Shown here in pieces: positions 26,183 to 36,279 of a DNA stretch of 64,000 nucleotides. The stretch comes from Epiperipatus broadwayi. Lineage: Eukaryota; Onychophora; Udeonychophora; Euonychophora; Peripatidae. How positions within the stretch are numbered: position 1 is the first letter of the stretch; every line of letters begins with the position of its first letter. Location of the stretch: the NCBI GenBank assembly GCA_028023455.1, contig JAQFVV010012400.1, positions 15,247,490-15,311,489 on the forward strand, in the 5' to 3' direction. The position numbers were made by a program, and so were the translations under genes. Under the pieces are notes generated by a model, which saw only the letters and a list, made by a program, of their open reading frames with translations, was not told the origin of the DNA and made no database searches.

Positions 26183-26198
26183 ATTATACATAAACATT
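26183..26198. repeat. Left target-site duplication of the RTE element
   Basis: ATTATACATAAACATT here is matched by ATTATACATAAAACATT at 29493-29509, with one A inserted. The two copies flank the LINE exactly at its 3' (ATG)n tail, which marks a target-primed insertion. Confidence 0.85.
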
Positions 26199-26523
26199 CA
26201 TTCTTTCTGCCTTATCAGGCACTGAGAAGAAAGACCATGGTGTTTCTTGATCTTAAACTCAGAGGTAAAAAGCCAATAAACTCACCACGCTGGCTAATGC
26301 GTGTTGGTGAGCAGCCCATCCATGTTTGTATACTATATGAATAATCACATAGTAATAACAGCTGCAACGACAAGAACGTATGGAGTGGACATTAGGAATT
26401 TGCCCTGCTCGGTTCCTTTAAGGCCTCCAAGAGGAATCAAAGGGTCTCCTTTCAGTTAATAGCAAACTCCTTTCTGAATGTTTGCGTAAATGATAAATAT
26501 TTTTCCAATACATATATACAATT

Positions 26524-29481
26524 ATGACAGACAAAAATAAAGCATGGCCCTTATTCCCAGGAGGCTGTAAAGTCACCAACCAAGGCAGCAGTTGGTGGCC
26601 GAAGGCGGAGGGTGCTAAGAATCCCCTGATTGCGGACCCAGGCTGCCATTTGATGATGACTTTTTATTTAGGTACTTACAACTGCAGATCACTTTCAAGT
26701 GAAGGAAGATTGCAAGAATTAGAAGAAGAACTGTCTTATATTAAATGGGACATTATTGGACTTTGTGAAGTTAGAAGAAAAGGAGAAGAAACAATTGATT
26801 TAAAAAGTGGACATATACTCTATTATAAAGGCACACATATTGGAAATACAAGTGGAGTAGGATTCATTATAAATAAAAAGTGGAAGAACAATATTGTGGA
26901 GATTGATGGTGTATCGGACAGAGTGGCAAGATTAGTTATACAACTTAATAGCAGATACCAAATGCAGATAATTCAGGTTTATGCCCCAACAAGTTCTCAT
27001 AGTGATGAAGTAGTAGAAGATTTTTATATGGATGTACAAAAGGCTTTTGATCAGAGTAAACAACATTTTAAAATTGTTATGGGAGACTTTAATGCTAGAA
27101 TTGGTAGACAAATGAAAGATGAAATTGCTGTAGGTAATTTTGGTTATGGTAATAGAAATGAGAGAGGACATAGACTTGTGGAGTTTGCAGAAAAAGAAAA
27201 ACTTTATATTATGAATTCATTTTTTGAGAAAAATGTTAAAAGGAAATGGACATGGAAGCATCCAAATGAAGGTACAGCAGAATTGGATTATATTTTGACT
27301 AACAGAAAATACATATTTCAAGATTGTAATGTTCTTAATAAATTTAACACAGGAAGTGATCATCGATTAGTAAGATGTAAGTTACGTGTTAATGTAAAAC
27401 TAGAGAGACAAAAATTATTAAGAAAAACAATATTTACAGTTGATATTCCTAATCTTCAGAAACATTCTAATGAATTTAAATTAGAACTTACAAATAGGTT
27501 TCAAGTGTTAGGAGATTTTGAACATGATACAGATTTGAATGAAATTAATATGAAAATAACTGATACACTTTTAAAAACTGCAACAAACATAGCTGGTAGA
27601 AAAAAGCAGCAATTGACTAATAAAATTTCTACTGAGACTAGAGAATTTATGAAGAAAAGAAGGAATATGAAGATATACAAAAATGATGTATTAAAAAGAA
27701 TTGAATATCTCGAATTTTGTAAAATGGTACGGAAAAGAGTTGAAAATGATATAAGAAAGTATAACTGTGAAATAGCAAGGAAAGCTGTAGAAGAAAATAA
27801 AAGTCTCAAAAATGTTAAACAACATTTTGGTATTGGTAGGAAATTTATATCTGCAATAAGAAAAAAAGATGGAATTATTACTAAAAAGAGAGATGACATC
27901 ATGAAATTGGTAGAAGATTTTTATCAAGAATTATATAGTAATAAAGAACAAGTACCTCCTATATCTATTACATCTTCCGAATTGCCCAGAATCTTAAATG
28001 AAGAAGTGAGACATGCAATTAAGTGTATGAAGAAAGGAAAGGCTCCAGGAAATGATGGAATTATAATTGATATATTAAAAGAAGCAGGTGAAGAAATAGA
28101 AACAATTTTAGCAAAGTTATATACCAAATGTCTAAATGATAAAGATGTACCAGAAGATTGGAAGAATGCAGTAATAATATTAATATTTAAAAAAGGTGAT
28201 AAAGAAGATATTAGAAATTACAGACCTATCAGCCTTTTATCAGTTTTATATAAAATTTTTACCAAGATAATTACAACTCGTCTACAGAGAACTTTGGATT
28301 TCCACCAACCAAGAGAACAAGCTGGATTTAAAAGTGGTTTTAGTACAATAGATCATATCCAGGTATTGAGAGAAGTCATAGAAAGGACAAACGAATATGA
28401 GTTGTCTTTATGTTTTGGATTTATAGATTATGAAAAGGCATTTGATTCTATACACATTTCTTCAGTGATTAAAGCATTGGATCATCAAGGTATAGATCCA
28501 GGATATTGTCATATTTTAAAGAATATTTATAAAAATGCAACAGCAACAATTAGATTACATAATGATACTGGAAAAATCAACATTGAGAAAGGTGTAAGAC
28601 AAGGTGACTCCATATCTCCAAAACTCTTTACAGCAGTGCTGCAAGAAGTATTTTGTGGATTAAAATGGGAAACTAAAGGAGTGAAAGTAAATGGAGAGTA
28701 TTTAAGTCATTTAGATTTCGCAGATGATGTAGTTGTTTTTGCAAATAATGCTTCAGAGCTGCAGGAAATGTTGCAGGAGTTAACAGATGAAAGTAGAAAA
28801 GTAGGACTAAAGATAAATGTTAAAAAGACTAAAGTAATGTTTAATCGATTTGCTCAAAATATGAAAATAAAGATTGATTATGAAGAATTAGAAGAAGTTA
28901 ACAGTTACAAATACCTTGGTCAGATTATTAATACAGATGGAAACATAATGGAGGAAATTAATCATAGAATTAAACTTGGTTGGAGTGCTTTTGGTAGAAA
29001 TAACTTGATACTAAAAGGAAATATGCCTATGTGTTTGAAAAGGATGGTTTTTAACAAATGTGTTTTACCAGTTCTTACTTATGGATCTGAGACTTGGACA
29101 CTTAATAGAAGAGCAATACAGAGACTTCAGACCACTCAAAGAAGTATGGAGAGGTGTATGTTGGGAGTAACAAGAAGAGATCGAAAACGCAATGTATGGG
29201 TAAGACAACAAACAGGTGTTACTGACCTTATTGAAAAAATTAAAAGATTGAAATGGAGTTGGGATGGACATATTGCTAGAAGAGATGATAATAGATGGAC
29301 AATTGAAATTTTAAACTGGATTCCAAGAGATTGTAAAAGACCCAGAAAGAGACCATATGTGAGATGGATGGATGAAATAAGAAAATGTGCAGGGGTGTTG
29401 TGGAGAAGAGAAGCTAAAGATCGGAGAAGATGGATTAAACTTGGAGAGACCTTCATCCTGCAGTGTATTGATAATGGTTGA
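26524..29481 (+). CDS. RTE-type LINE ORF: AP endonuclease plus reverse transcriptase
   Basis: An intact 985-residue polyprotein for target-primed reverse transcription: it nicks chromosomal DNA and copies its own RNA at the nick. The N-terminal endonuclease (about residues 49-290) shows TYNCRSL, the catalytic Glu in GLCEVRR (E82), QVYAPT, GDFN (187-190) and SDH (278-280). The RT (about 500-860) shows KAPGNDGI, NYRPISLL, the palm motif FIDYEKAFD with Asp635, GVRQGDSISP, the FADD motif (732-735) and YKYLG (795-799). A basic C-terminal domain with YGSETW and RWMDEIRK follows. All catalytic residues I can locate are present and there is no frameshift. The first Met is the start given; residues 44-45 (MM), just before the endonuclease, are an alternative start. 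Length and single-ORF layout match RTE elements, often annotated in invertebrates as 'craniofacial development protein 2-like'. Confidence 0.93.
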   Translation: MTDKNKAWPLFPGGCKVTNQGSSWWPKAEGAKNPLIADPGCHLMMTFYLGTYNCRSLSSEGRLQELEEELSYIKWDIIGLCEVRRKGEETIDLKSGHILYYKGTHIGNTSGVGFIINKKWKNNIVEIDGVSDRVARLVIQLNSRYQMQIIQVYAPTSSHSDEVVEDFYMDVQKAFDQSKQHFKIVMGDFNARIGRQMKDEIAVGNFGYGNRNERGHRLVEFAEKEKLYIMNSFFEKNVKRKWTWKHPNEGTAELDYILTNRKYIFQDCNVLNKFNTGSDHRLVRCKLRVNVKLERQKLLRKTIFTVDIPNLQKHSNEFKLELTNRFQVLGDFEHDTDLNEINMKITDTLLKTATNIAGRKKQQLTNKISTETREFMKKRRNMKIYKNDVLKRIEYLEFCKMVRKRVENDIRKYNCEIARKAVEENKSLKNVKQHFGIGRKFISAIRKKDGIITKKRDDIMKLVEDFYQELYSNKEQVPPISITSSELPRILNEEVRHAIKCMKKGKAPGNDGIIIDILKEAGEEIETILAKLYTKCLNDKDVPEDWKNAVIILIFKKGDKEDIRNYRPISLLSVLYKIFTKIITTRLQRTLDFHQPREQAGFKSGFSTIDHIQVLREVIERTNEYELSLCFGFIDYEKAFDSIHISSVIKALDHQGIDPGYCHILKNIYKNATATIRLHNDTGKINIEKGVRQGDSISPKLFTAVLQEVFCGLKWETKGVKVNGEYLSHLDFADDVVVFANNASELQEMLQELTDESRKVGLKINVKKTKVMFNRFAQNMKIKIDYEELEEVNSYKYLGQIINTDGNIMEEINHRIKLGWSAFGRNNLILKGNMPMCLKRMVFNKCVLPVLTYGSETWTLNRRAIQRLQTTQRSMERCMLGVTRRDRKRNVWVRQQTGVTDLIEKIKRLKWSWDGHIARRDDNRWTIEILNWIPRDCKRPRKRPYVRWMDEIRKCAGVLWRREAKDRRRWIKLGETFILQCIDNG

Positions 29482-29492
29482 TGATGATGATG
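29479..29492 (+). repeat. RTE 3' tail, (ATG)n tract overlapping the stop codon
   Basis: The ORF stop TGA is the first unit of TGATGATGATGATG, which ends where the target duplication begins. In RTE elements such tandem tails take the place of poly(A). Confidence 0.85.
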
Positions 29493-29509
29493 ATTATACA
29501 TAAAACATT
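29493..29509. repeat. Right target-site duplication of the RTE element
   Basis: ATTATACATAAAACATT matches 26183-26198 except for one extra A. Confidence 0.85.
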
Positions 29510-31156
29510 TATTAACTTTACCTGAAGTAATAGAAAGATTTAAAGTCAAGCCAGCACACTAGACCGGTCTAATAATATAATGACTTAACATAAAGGTCAA
29601 CAAAACTAGTTAACCACTCTCAGATAAATTAAATAAAAAAATAAAACTTCCACATTTCCTTGTTATTGCATTGAAACTTATTCTTCATAGAAGGTAAGAG
29701 ATAAATAAATCTTATGCTCATAAGAGTATGATACTTTCCACTAAAGTAGAATCATATTCTAAATATATGTTTGGTTTTTATAGTCAGCCCCCCATTGACA
29801 CTCAGATGACTAACCCAGATTAGCCTGGAATCTTTACTCTCTGGCAACTAATAGATAGTTATCCATTTACTGATCAATAATTTATGTTTAGCTGAATTGG
29901 CTGCAGGCCAGCTAGCTACTGGGGAGAGGGGGAGCTTGTTTAAAACTGGGATAAAATTCCCAAAAGATTTTGATAAAATATAAATTGAAAAAACAACAAC
30001 AACAACAAAAACCACACATTGCAGTTAAAGCACAGAATACTGATTTTAATATGATCTGATTCATGTCTAGAGTTTATGATTTATGTAAGGTATCTGAATC
30101 ATCAGATATATTATACCATGAGTGGTACACTTATTTTTATTGTTTTTTCTAATTAATTAGAGTTAAGCTTATGGGATTTGATAGTTTAATGCATAAAAAA
30201 ATACTTTACAGAATCATATTATATTTCAAGATTAAAAATGTAAAATGATATGCTTTTTGGCTTTGATAAATTAAGTAATAGTACAAACAAATAATAAGAG
30301 AGAGAGAAAAAAAATGAAGTGTGAACACAAATAAATCAGGAGCATAATAAGGATAAATGAAGGATATATATATATGTAAAAATGATACAGTCTATATAAA
30401 AAAAAGCAAGGGGGAACAAAACTTCTGTTACATAGGTATGGATGTATATTGTGATATATATTTTTGATAAGAGGTTCAAGGAATATTTTATGAAGTCATT
30501 TAAATAATAAATTCTGTAACTTTTTCTTGAATTTTTTAAAATTATATATACATAGGTTTTTAAATAATTAAATATAAAGTGAAAATATGATACATATCTA
30601 AGCATATATATACAATTTAGTTATTTATAGATATAAACAAATCAACCATAATAGTGTCCCATAAGCATCTTAATCATGTAAAGAACTCATTAAAATTTTA
30701 TGATGTGGATCTAATTATTAAAATGCTAAAATAAATCATCAAAGGAGTGGCAAATGAGCAAAACCACCATTAGTGATAATCAAATTCACTCATTTGACCA
30801 CAATATTCCATTACTTAGTTACTCCATCTGATATCTAACAAAAGTCATTAGAATCTATGGGATGGATGTGTTGTTGCTGTAAATATAAACACATGCCCAA
30901 TAATATAGAAAATTTTATCTCACATTACCATGCATAAATTCACAAGTCGAATTGATATTATGATTACTTAAGAAAGTCATTAATATTCATTTTCTAGTTA
31001 TTTTTGCATTCAACGTAGAATATTAATATATGATTTTTCGAAACAAAAAAAAAATAATGTTCCAAGTTATTAGGTAATCAGGATTTGAAATTCAAAAGAA
31101 AGAACGCATAAAAAATGTATTTGGGCTGGTCCAACATAGATAGAAATTAACTTATA
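29510..31156. other. Non-coding DNA, partly GC-richer, no gene seen
   Basis: About 29790-29970 is less A/T-biased (GGCTGCAGGCCAGCTAGCTA and a purine run near 29920) and may be an unrecognised old repeat. (AAC)n lies at about 29991-30006. The rest is A/T-rich. Confidence 0.4.
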
Positions 31157-31164
31157 CTATAATG
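31157..31164. repeat. Left 8-bp target duplication (CTATAATG)
   Basis: CTATAATG directly before the hAT-type terminus is repeated exactly at 32035-32042 after the other terminus. An 8-bp duplication is the hAT hallmark. Confidence 0.92.
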
Positions 31165-32034
31165 CAGTGGTGCCCAACCTTTAACTTGACGCGAGCCAGT
31201 TGAGAATTTAAAAAAATTTGGGGAGCCACAATTATATATTACATTTTTCATATTACATTTATAAACATGATACTTGGGTACTAAACCTGCAATGTAGGGA
31301 GATAGGTGGGGGGGGGGGGTGGCCTATTCACATTGGTATCAATCCGCCGTTTCTAATGTGGCCAAAATAACGTGTACATGGATCTTTCTCGATGAAAACA
31401 TCAATATATACAGCAAAATATATATGTGTACACGAATCTATCTCGATAAAAACAACTATTTACAGCACTAAACATCAATATATATATACAGCAAAATATA
31501 TACGTGTACACGGATAAAAACAACTGTTTACAGCACTAAACATCGATATATACAGCAAAATATATACGTGTACATGGATCTATCTCGATAAAAACTATTT
31601 CCAGCATTAAACACAATATATATACAGCACCAAACCAAACGTCTACAAGGATCTTTCTCGATAAAAACAACAATATATACAAGAGCACTAAACACAATAT
31701 ATATATAGCACCAAACCAAACGTGTACAGCAAAAAAAAAAAATGATGTAATATGTTAAAAAGAAAAAAAAATGTAAATACATTTTATTTATTAAAAATTT
31801 GGTAACATACATATAAATTACAATTACAGGAAAAATATATTTTATTTAATGTGAAACCTGGCACTGCATATCGTTATTGTTTGTATTGATAAAAATGTTT
31901 ATTTTTTAGTGTGTGCACGTGCCATCAAGGAACATAAAATATTTTATCAATTTTTTTGAAGAGTGCAATTCGAGCCACGTTAAACAGTTACGCGAGCCAC
32001 ATGTGACTCGCGAGCTACGGGTTGGGCATCCCTG
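31165..32034. mobile_element. Non-autonomous hAT element, 870 bp
   Basis: Terminal inverted repeats CAGTGGTGCCCAACC (31165-31179) and GGTTGGGCATCCCTG (32020-32034) differ at two positions and are continued by subterminal GCGAGCCA/TGACTCGCGAGC blocks. Perfect CTATAATG duplications flank it. The TIR sequence and 8-bp duplication place it in the hAT superfamily. It encodes no transposase; the interior is A/T-rich, with a G run at 31308-31319 and a tandem-repeat block at about 31370-31730. It would depend on a hAT transposase supplied elsewhere. The decayed transposase at 60.4-62.1 kb belongs to the same superfamily but not clearly to the same family. Confidence 0.92.
31370..31732. repeat. Tandem repeats inside the hAT element
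   Basis: Units of variable length (roughly 65-85 bp) share the blocks ACGTGTACA, GGATCTTTCTCGATAAAAAC, TTTACAGCACTAAACA and AATATATACAGCAAAATATA in the same order, about five times. Later units carry CAGCACCAAACCAAACG. This is a minisatellite within a mobile element and a probable length polymorphism. Confidence 0.8.
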
Positions 32035-32042
32035 CTATAATG
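32035..32042. repeat. Right 8-bp target duplication (CTATAATG)
   Basis: Exact copy of 31157-31164. Confidence 0.92.
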
Positions 32043-32218
32043 AATAAAAACAATAAATAAGTCATGTAAAATATCATTTATAATTATAATTTTTTTTAAT
32101 ACAATTAGGATGGGTTTTTTTTTAATCTTTAAATAACATAGTAATTTATTATTTAATGAGATAATTCTGTAAACACTTCTTCCTTCTTCCTCTTGCTTAA
32201 TTTTGCTTCTTCATATAT

Positions 32219-32432
32219 AACAATATATCTTTTCAAAATAATCACAACTTCTTACACCTTTTAAGCAAAAATATTTATTAATTATAATAAATGGTGGAAA
32301 GGAAGAAGTAGAGGCATAGAATGAGATCTGAAGAAGACTGCGAGGAACAGTTGTAATTGTTATTATAATTAATAAATATTTTTTGCTTAAAAGGTGTAAG
32401 AAGTTGTGATTATTTTGAAAAGATATATTGTT
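32219..32432. mobile_element. Palindromic element with nearly perfect 71-72 nt arms
   Basis: The left arm 32219-32289 and right arm 32361-32432 are inverted copies that differ by a single A (AAGCAAAAATATT against AAGCAAAAAATATT). They enclose a 71-bp GC-richer spacer with TCTGAAGAAGACTGC, a 15-mer shared with 8550. The RNA would form one long perfect hairpin. Arms this well matched imply recent formation or gene conversion. Origin could be a MITE or an inverted duplication of a retroposon tail. Confidence 0.8.
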
Positions 32433-33907
32433 GTTTAATGAGATTTAGGAAATGATACAATGAGAAATACCCCCTCCCTTGAACTTTTTGTAAGCTTTGA
32501 AAAATATTAGTGATACAATTGTCTCATGTTTTATTCAAAGTGAATGAAGAACTCAGTTTGGCTTATAAAACTGTTTTTTTTTTTTTCAATTTCTTGGAGC
32601 AACATCATTCCTGAGTTACACAATAACATCTTTGAAAAAATTTCTTTAGAAAAAGTGTAAATCTTTAAATTTTGCAGATAGATCTAGTAAAAAATGATAA
32701 ACATAAATTGAAACAGATATCCATTTACCAATCATTATACTAGTTATGTTGCTATGGACCAACAATGTTTCTGAGGAAAAATAAATTCTAAACCTTCTAA
32801 AGTCTTCTGATTTACATCCAGTCATGAGTACATTCATGAAACATGTAAAGCCATGTATTGTAACAATTTTATTTTCATAAAGAGTAGAAGATGCTTAGAT
32901 AACAATTCTATAAATATTACAACTATAATTAATTTGAAAATATAAAAAATGTAAATAGAAATTTTGAAATAATAATATCTTTCATCATGACATTTACATG
33001 AAATAAAGACAATTCAGAATCTCAGTTTATTTTTCATTTTGGTAAACCATGGACTCTTCTATTTTAACCTGGAATAATTATCTTCTAGCTAAAATTATAA
33101 TTAAATACTAATTTATTGACCAATAACTAAATAGTTATCTAGATAGATTGACCATTTAAAATCCTAAGCATGTTTAAAAAATCCACAGTAAATTTAAAAA
33201 AAAAAAAAATTGTTTCACTCTGATTTAATAATCTTTAGATCACTGCACCGACAAACAAATTTACAAACCATTACATTTCAATTTTGACTTCATTATATAT
33301 AAAAATATCTTTATTTTATGTGACATGCTTATAATAGCATATTAATAATAAAATCACAACTGATAAATGGATTTCCTTCATATATTAATCATCTAATTGC
33401 TAAGACTTTTTTACCTAGTATTAATGCAATCTACATTTTAAAATTAAAAATGTATGAGAAATGTGATAATTTAAAAAGAAAAAAACCTGATATTAATTTT
33501 TTATTGAGTAATATGTAAAAAAAAAAAAAAATGTTACTTTATCAATAAGTTATAAAAACCAAATTTCTTTAAAATGTCTGTTAAACAAATTTTCTTTTCG
33601 ATTTATTTAAATTTAAAAAAAAAAAAATTATAAATATGCAAAATCAATTTATCTTAACATTTTCACTTCTTCAAAGATTTTTTTTTTCTATTATTTAACA
33701 CTGCATCTGCCTTAATTTTTTCCCTATTTTTTATTTATTTAATAATCTGCAAGAAGACAGGTTTGTTAATTTTGACTAATTTTTTTCATGCAGAATACTA
33801 TGTATAAAAAAGTAAAATATCAGATGCACACACAATAATTTGTTTTTCATTTAATATTTTGCATTTTTATTTAAAATATTTGCTGTACCTTAACAGTGTA
33901 AAAGACT
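32433..33907. other. AT-rich non-coding DNA, no gene seen
   Basis: Low-complexity A/T sequence with several A and T runs above 12 bases. No motif or open frame of interest. Confidence 0.5.
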
Positions 33908-34181
33908 TATGTATTAGATATGCTGTTCGTGTTTGCCATGGCAAAATGCCATACCTTTCTCTAATGGAGAGAGGGGGGGTTGCAACAGCAGAATGGCATA
34001 TTAAAAAGTCACAACTATCTGTTTTTATTTAGTATCATAATGTGTTTATTATACTTTTTGTATTGTTAAAAATTTAACTTTCTAATATGGCATTCTGCTG
34101 TCACAAACACCCTCTTCTCCCACTGGAAAAAATATGGTATTTTGCCATCGCAATCACAGGCAGCAGGTTTAATACATACAT
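33908..34181. mobile_element. Palindromic MITE-like element, about 274 bp
   Basis: Arms of roughly 95-100 bp are inverted and diverged. Matching blocks include TATGTATTA/TAATACATA at the ends, GCCATGGCAAAATGCCATA against TATGGTATTTTGCCATCGC, and AACAGCAGAATGGCATATTA against TAATATGGCATTCTGCTGT. The centre is about 75 bp of A/T. No coding capacity; superfamily not assigned. Confidence 0.75.
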
Positions 34182-35975
34182 ACCAAGACTTCCATATTTT
34201 ATTTATATAGTTCTACTTTTGAGATGTTGGAATGAATAGTTATGGTAATAGTGAATAATAGCAAAATAGTTGAGATGATAACCTAATGTTTTCAGATATA
34301 AAACATGCATGGATATATATATATCTAAACAATCCATTTTTAAAATTGTACTTTTCAAGTATTTATTATTATTTTTTTAAATGATCTAATTCAAAAATTA
34401 TTTTATTATTTGCAGTAATCCATAAACTAAAAATAAGCAGGAATAGATCTCTGCACTTTCTAAAAAGTAATATACTTTCACATTGTCAGAAACAATACGT
34501 AACGGCACCATTTGCTATCGAACAATGATATGTAAGTCGAATGATTAAAATAGCAACATTTTCAATAGCTTTTTTTTTTTCAACTCTCTCACCTACTTAC
34601 TCTAAATCACAAGTTTTGGGATCTAAATTTGTACGTTGTATTTTTTTCTCTCAATTTTACTTTTAAGAACTGTTTCACAGAACCATCTATAAACTAAATA
34701 CCCAATGATATAAATGATACCTTTCTATCTAAATATTAATTTTACTTTTTTAAAATTCATGAATTAAAATAAATATAAAATGGTGAATAAATAAACTATT
34801 AATTTTATATATCGTAAAAAAAAAAAAAAATTCAAACATTTACACATTTAAGTTAACATTCTTAACAATCATAATAAGTGAATTATTATTAAAGATTATT
34901 TTATATACCTTTTACTCTCAAAAAGTGTTTTGCATGATTCGATGCAGTGGTAGAATGATGGATTGAGATTTAAAAATCCAACAATAGCAACTCGGCTTTG
35001 TTAGACCCCAAGCTCAAATGTCATATGATCTCCTGAGCCATGAATTTTTCGAGTACTCCATAGCTCATAAAAGAGTGCCTTGAATAACCATTGATTGATC
35101 ACCAATTCTTATGATTTTTATTCAAAATTTTGCAATGGTTACTAATAATATTCAATATCTATTCTAGTCCCCCTTCCCCAAATGTTCTACTCATTTTAAA
35201 ACAATAACAGAGTAGAGAATTTGATAGCTAAAGGTTCTTGAATTGATTCAGCTAAATAAAAAATTTGACTCAACTAAACAGAAATTGTTGAATTCAATTT
35301 CCATTAGGGTTTCAATATTTTATATAACATCATTAAGAAACTAATCATAAAATTATTTTATATATAGCACAAGATAATATTATCAATCAAATTATCCCTT
35401 GCATATATTTTCCTTTATATATATCAAAATTGCAAATTCTGTAAAAATATTATTTATATAGACAATAAAAAAATTTACAGATTATACTTGAAACTGAATT
35501 TCTCTTTAATCCATTTCTAGATAGATAGATATTTAATACTCTTTGAGAATTATTGTCTTAAAAACCTATTAATGACTATGACAGATGATTTTTAACTTTC
35601 AGTAAAAGAAAGTACAAACAAAATGTCAAATTCAAATTAATCTTTAAAATAATTAATCTATTTAAAAGTAAAATCACTTTAGCTGAAAGCCTTTTATATA
35701 TTTTTTTAAATGTAATTGCAATATTTTCTAATTGTTTAAACTGTCAGACTGTTACAAACCTTTTATTATTATTAACAAAAAATGAAATATTTTTTTTTAA
35801 AACAAAATCTATATAATTTAAAAATTTATACATTTATAATAGTTGTTTTGTGAAATATTGTTTTAATTTTTTTACGTACAAAAATTATTGACGGATGAAA
35901 TATAATTGACTTTATCTCTATCCACCAATTCAATTTGAAAAGCAAAGAGACTAAATATTTTATGGCTGGTCATTG
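34182..35975. other. AT-rich non-coding DNA with a possible SINE
   Basis: Apart from the tRNA-like block at about 34941-35100 described separately, this is low-complexity A/T sequence. Confidence 0.45.
34941..35100 (+). repeat. Possible tRNA-derived SINE, second family
   Basis: GATGCAGTGGTAGAATGATG resembles a tRNA 5' half with an A box, and the following GATTGAGATTTAAAAATCCA could be an anticodon arm. About 100 bp of more balanced sequence follows (CTCGGCTTTGTTAGACCCC, GATCTCCTGAGCCATGAAT). It shares its head with 18899-18945. No clear poly(A) or target duplication was found. Confidence 0.35.
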
Positions 35976-36279
35976 AACTATATGAAGTAATGCAATGCAC
36001 TGGGGATTCTCCTTTATCGGAGTCAGGAATCTCTCAGCCACTATGCTCAAAGAAACCTGTTAGCCACCTTACTTTCCCTTTCCATTCCCAACCCCGTTTT
36101 TCCCATATTCTTTCTTCTCTATCCTGCTCCATCCCATTTCCACAATATAATCTTTGTCAACTCTATGACCTTTATATCTAAATCCCCCTTACCTTTTCCC
36201 AAACCCAGCATAAAAAATCAAGAATCCACTTTCTATATAATCACTGTGTTTATATTTATTCTCCAACAACATTATTTGC

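Larger units (their letters stand above)
26199..29492 (+). mobile_element. Full-length RTE-type LINE
   Basis: A complete non-LTR retrotransposon of about 3.3 kb, bounded by 16-17 bp target duplications. It has a leader of about 325 bp (26199-26523) with more balanced base composition than the flanks, a single long ORF, and a 3' end that is only the stop codon plus a (TGA/ATG)n tract (29479-29492). Almost no 3' UTR and a short-repeat tail in place of poly(A) are typical of the RTE/BovB group. The leader should carry the promoter, but I cannot point to a specific site. It looks young and could be mobile. Confidence 0.88.

Noticed and set aside
27501-27902. 133-codon minus-strand frame inside the RTE ORF (and others at 29136-29549)
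   Set aside because: These are antisense shadows of an intact, motif-verified coding sequence.
31370-31732. CRISPR-like array
   Set aside because: Repeats are imperfect, contiguous and variable in length inside a hAT element; there are no unique spacers or cas genes, and the genome is eukaryotic.
35990-36181. 63-codon plus-strand frame
   Set aside because: It is antisense to the 3' end of the minus-strand LINE, in pyrimidine-rich complement sequence.
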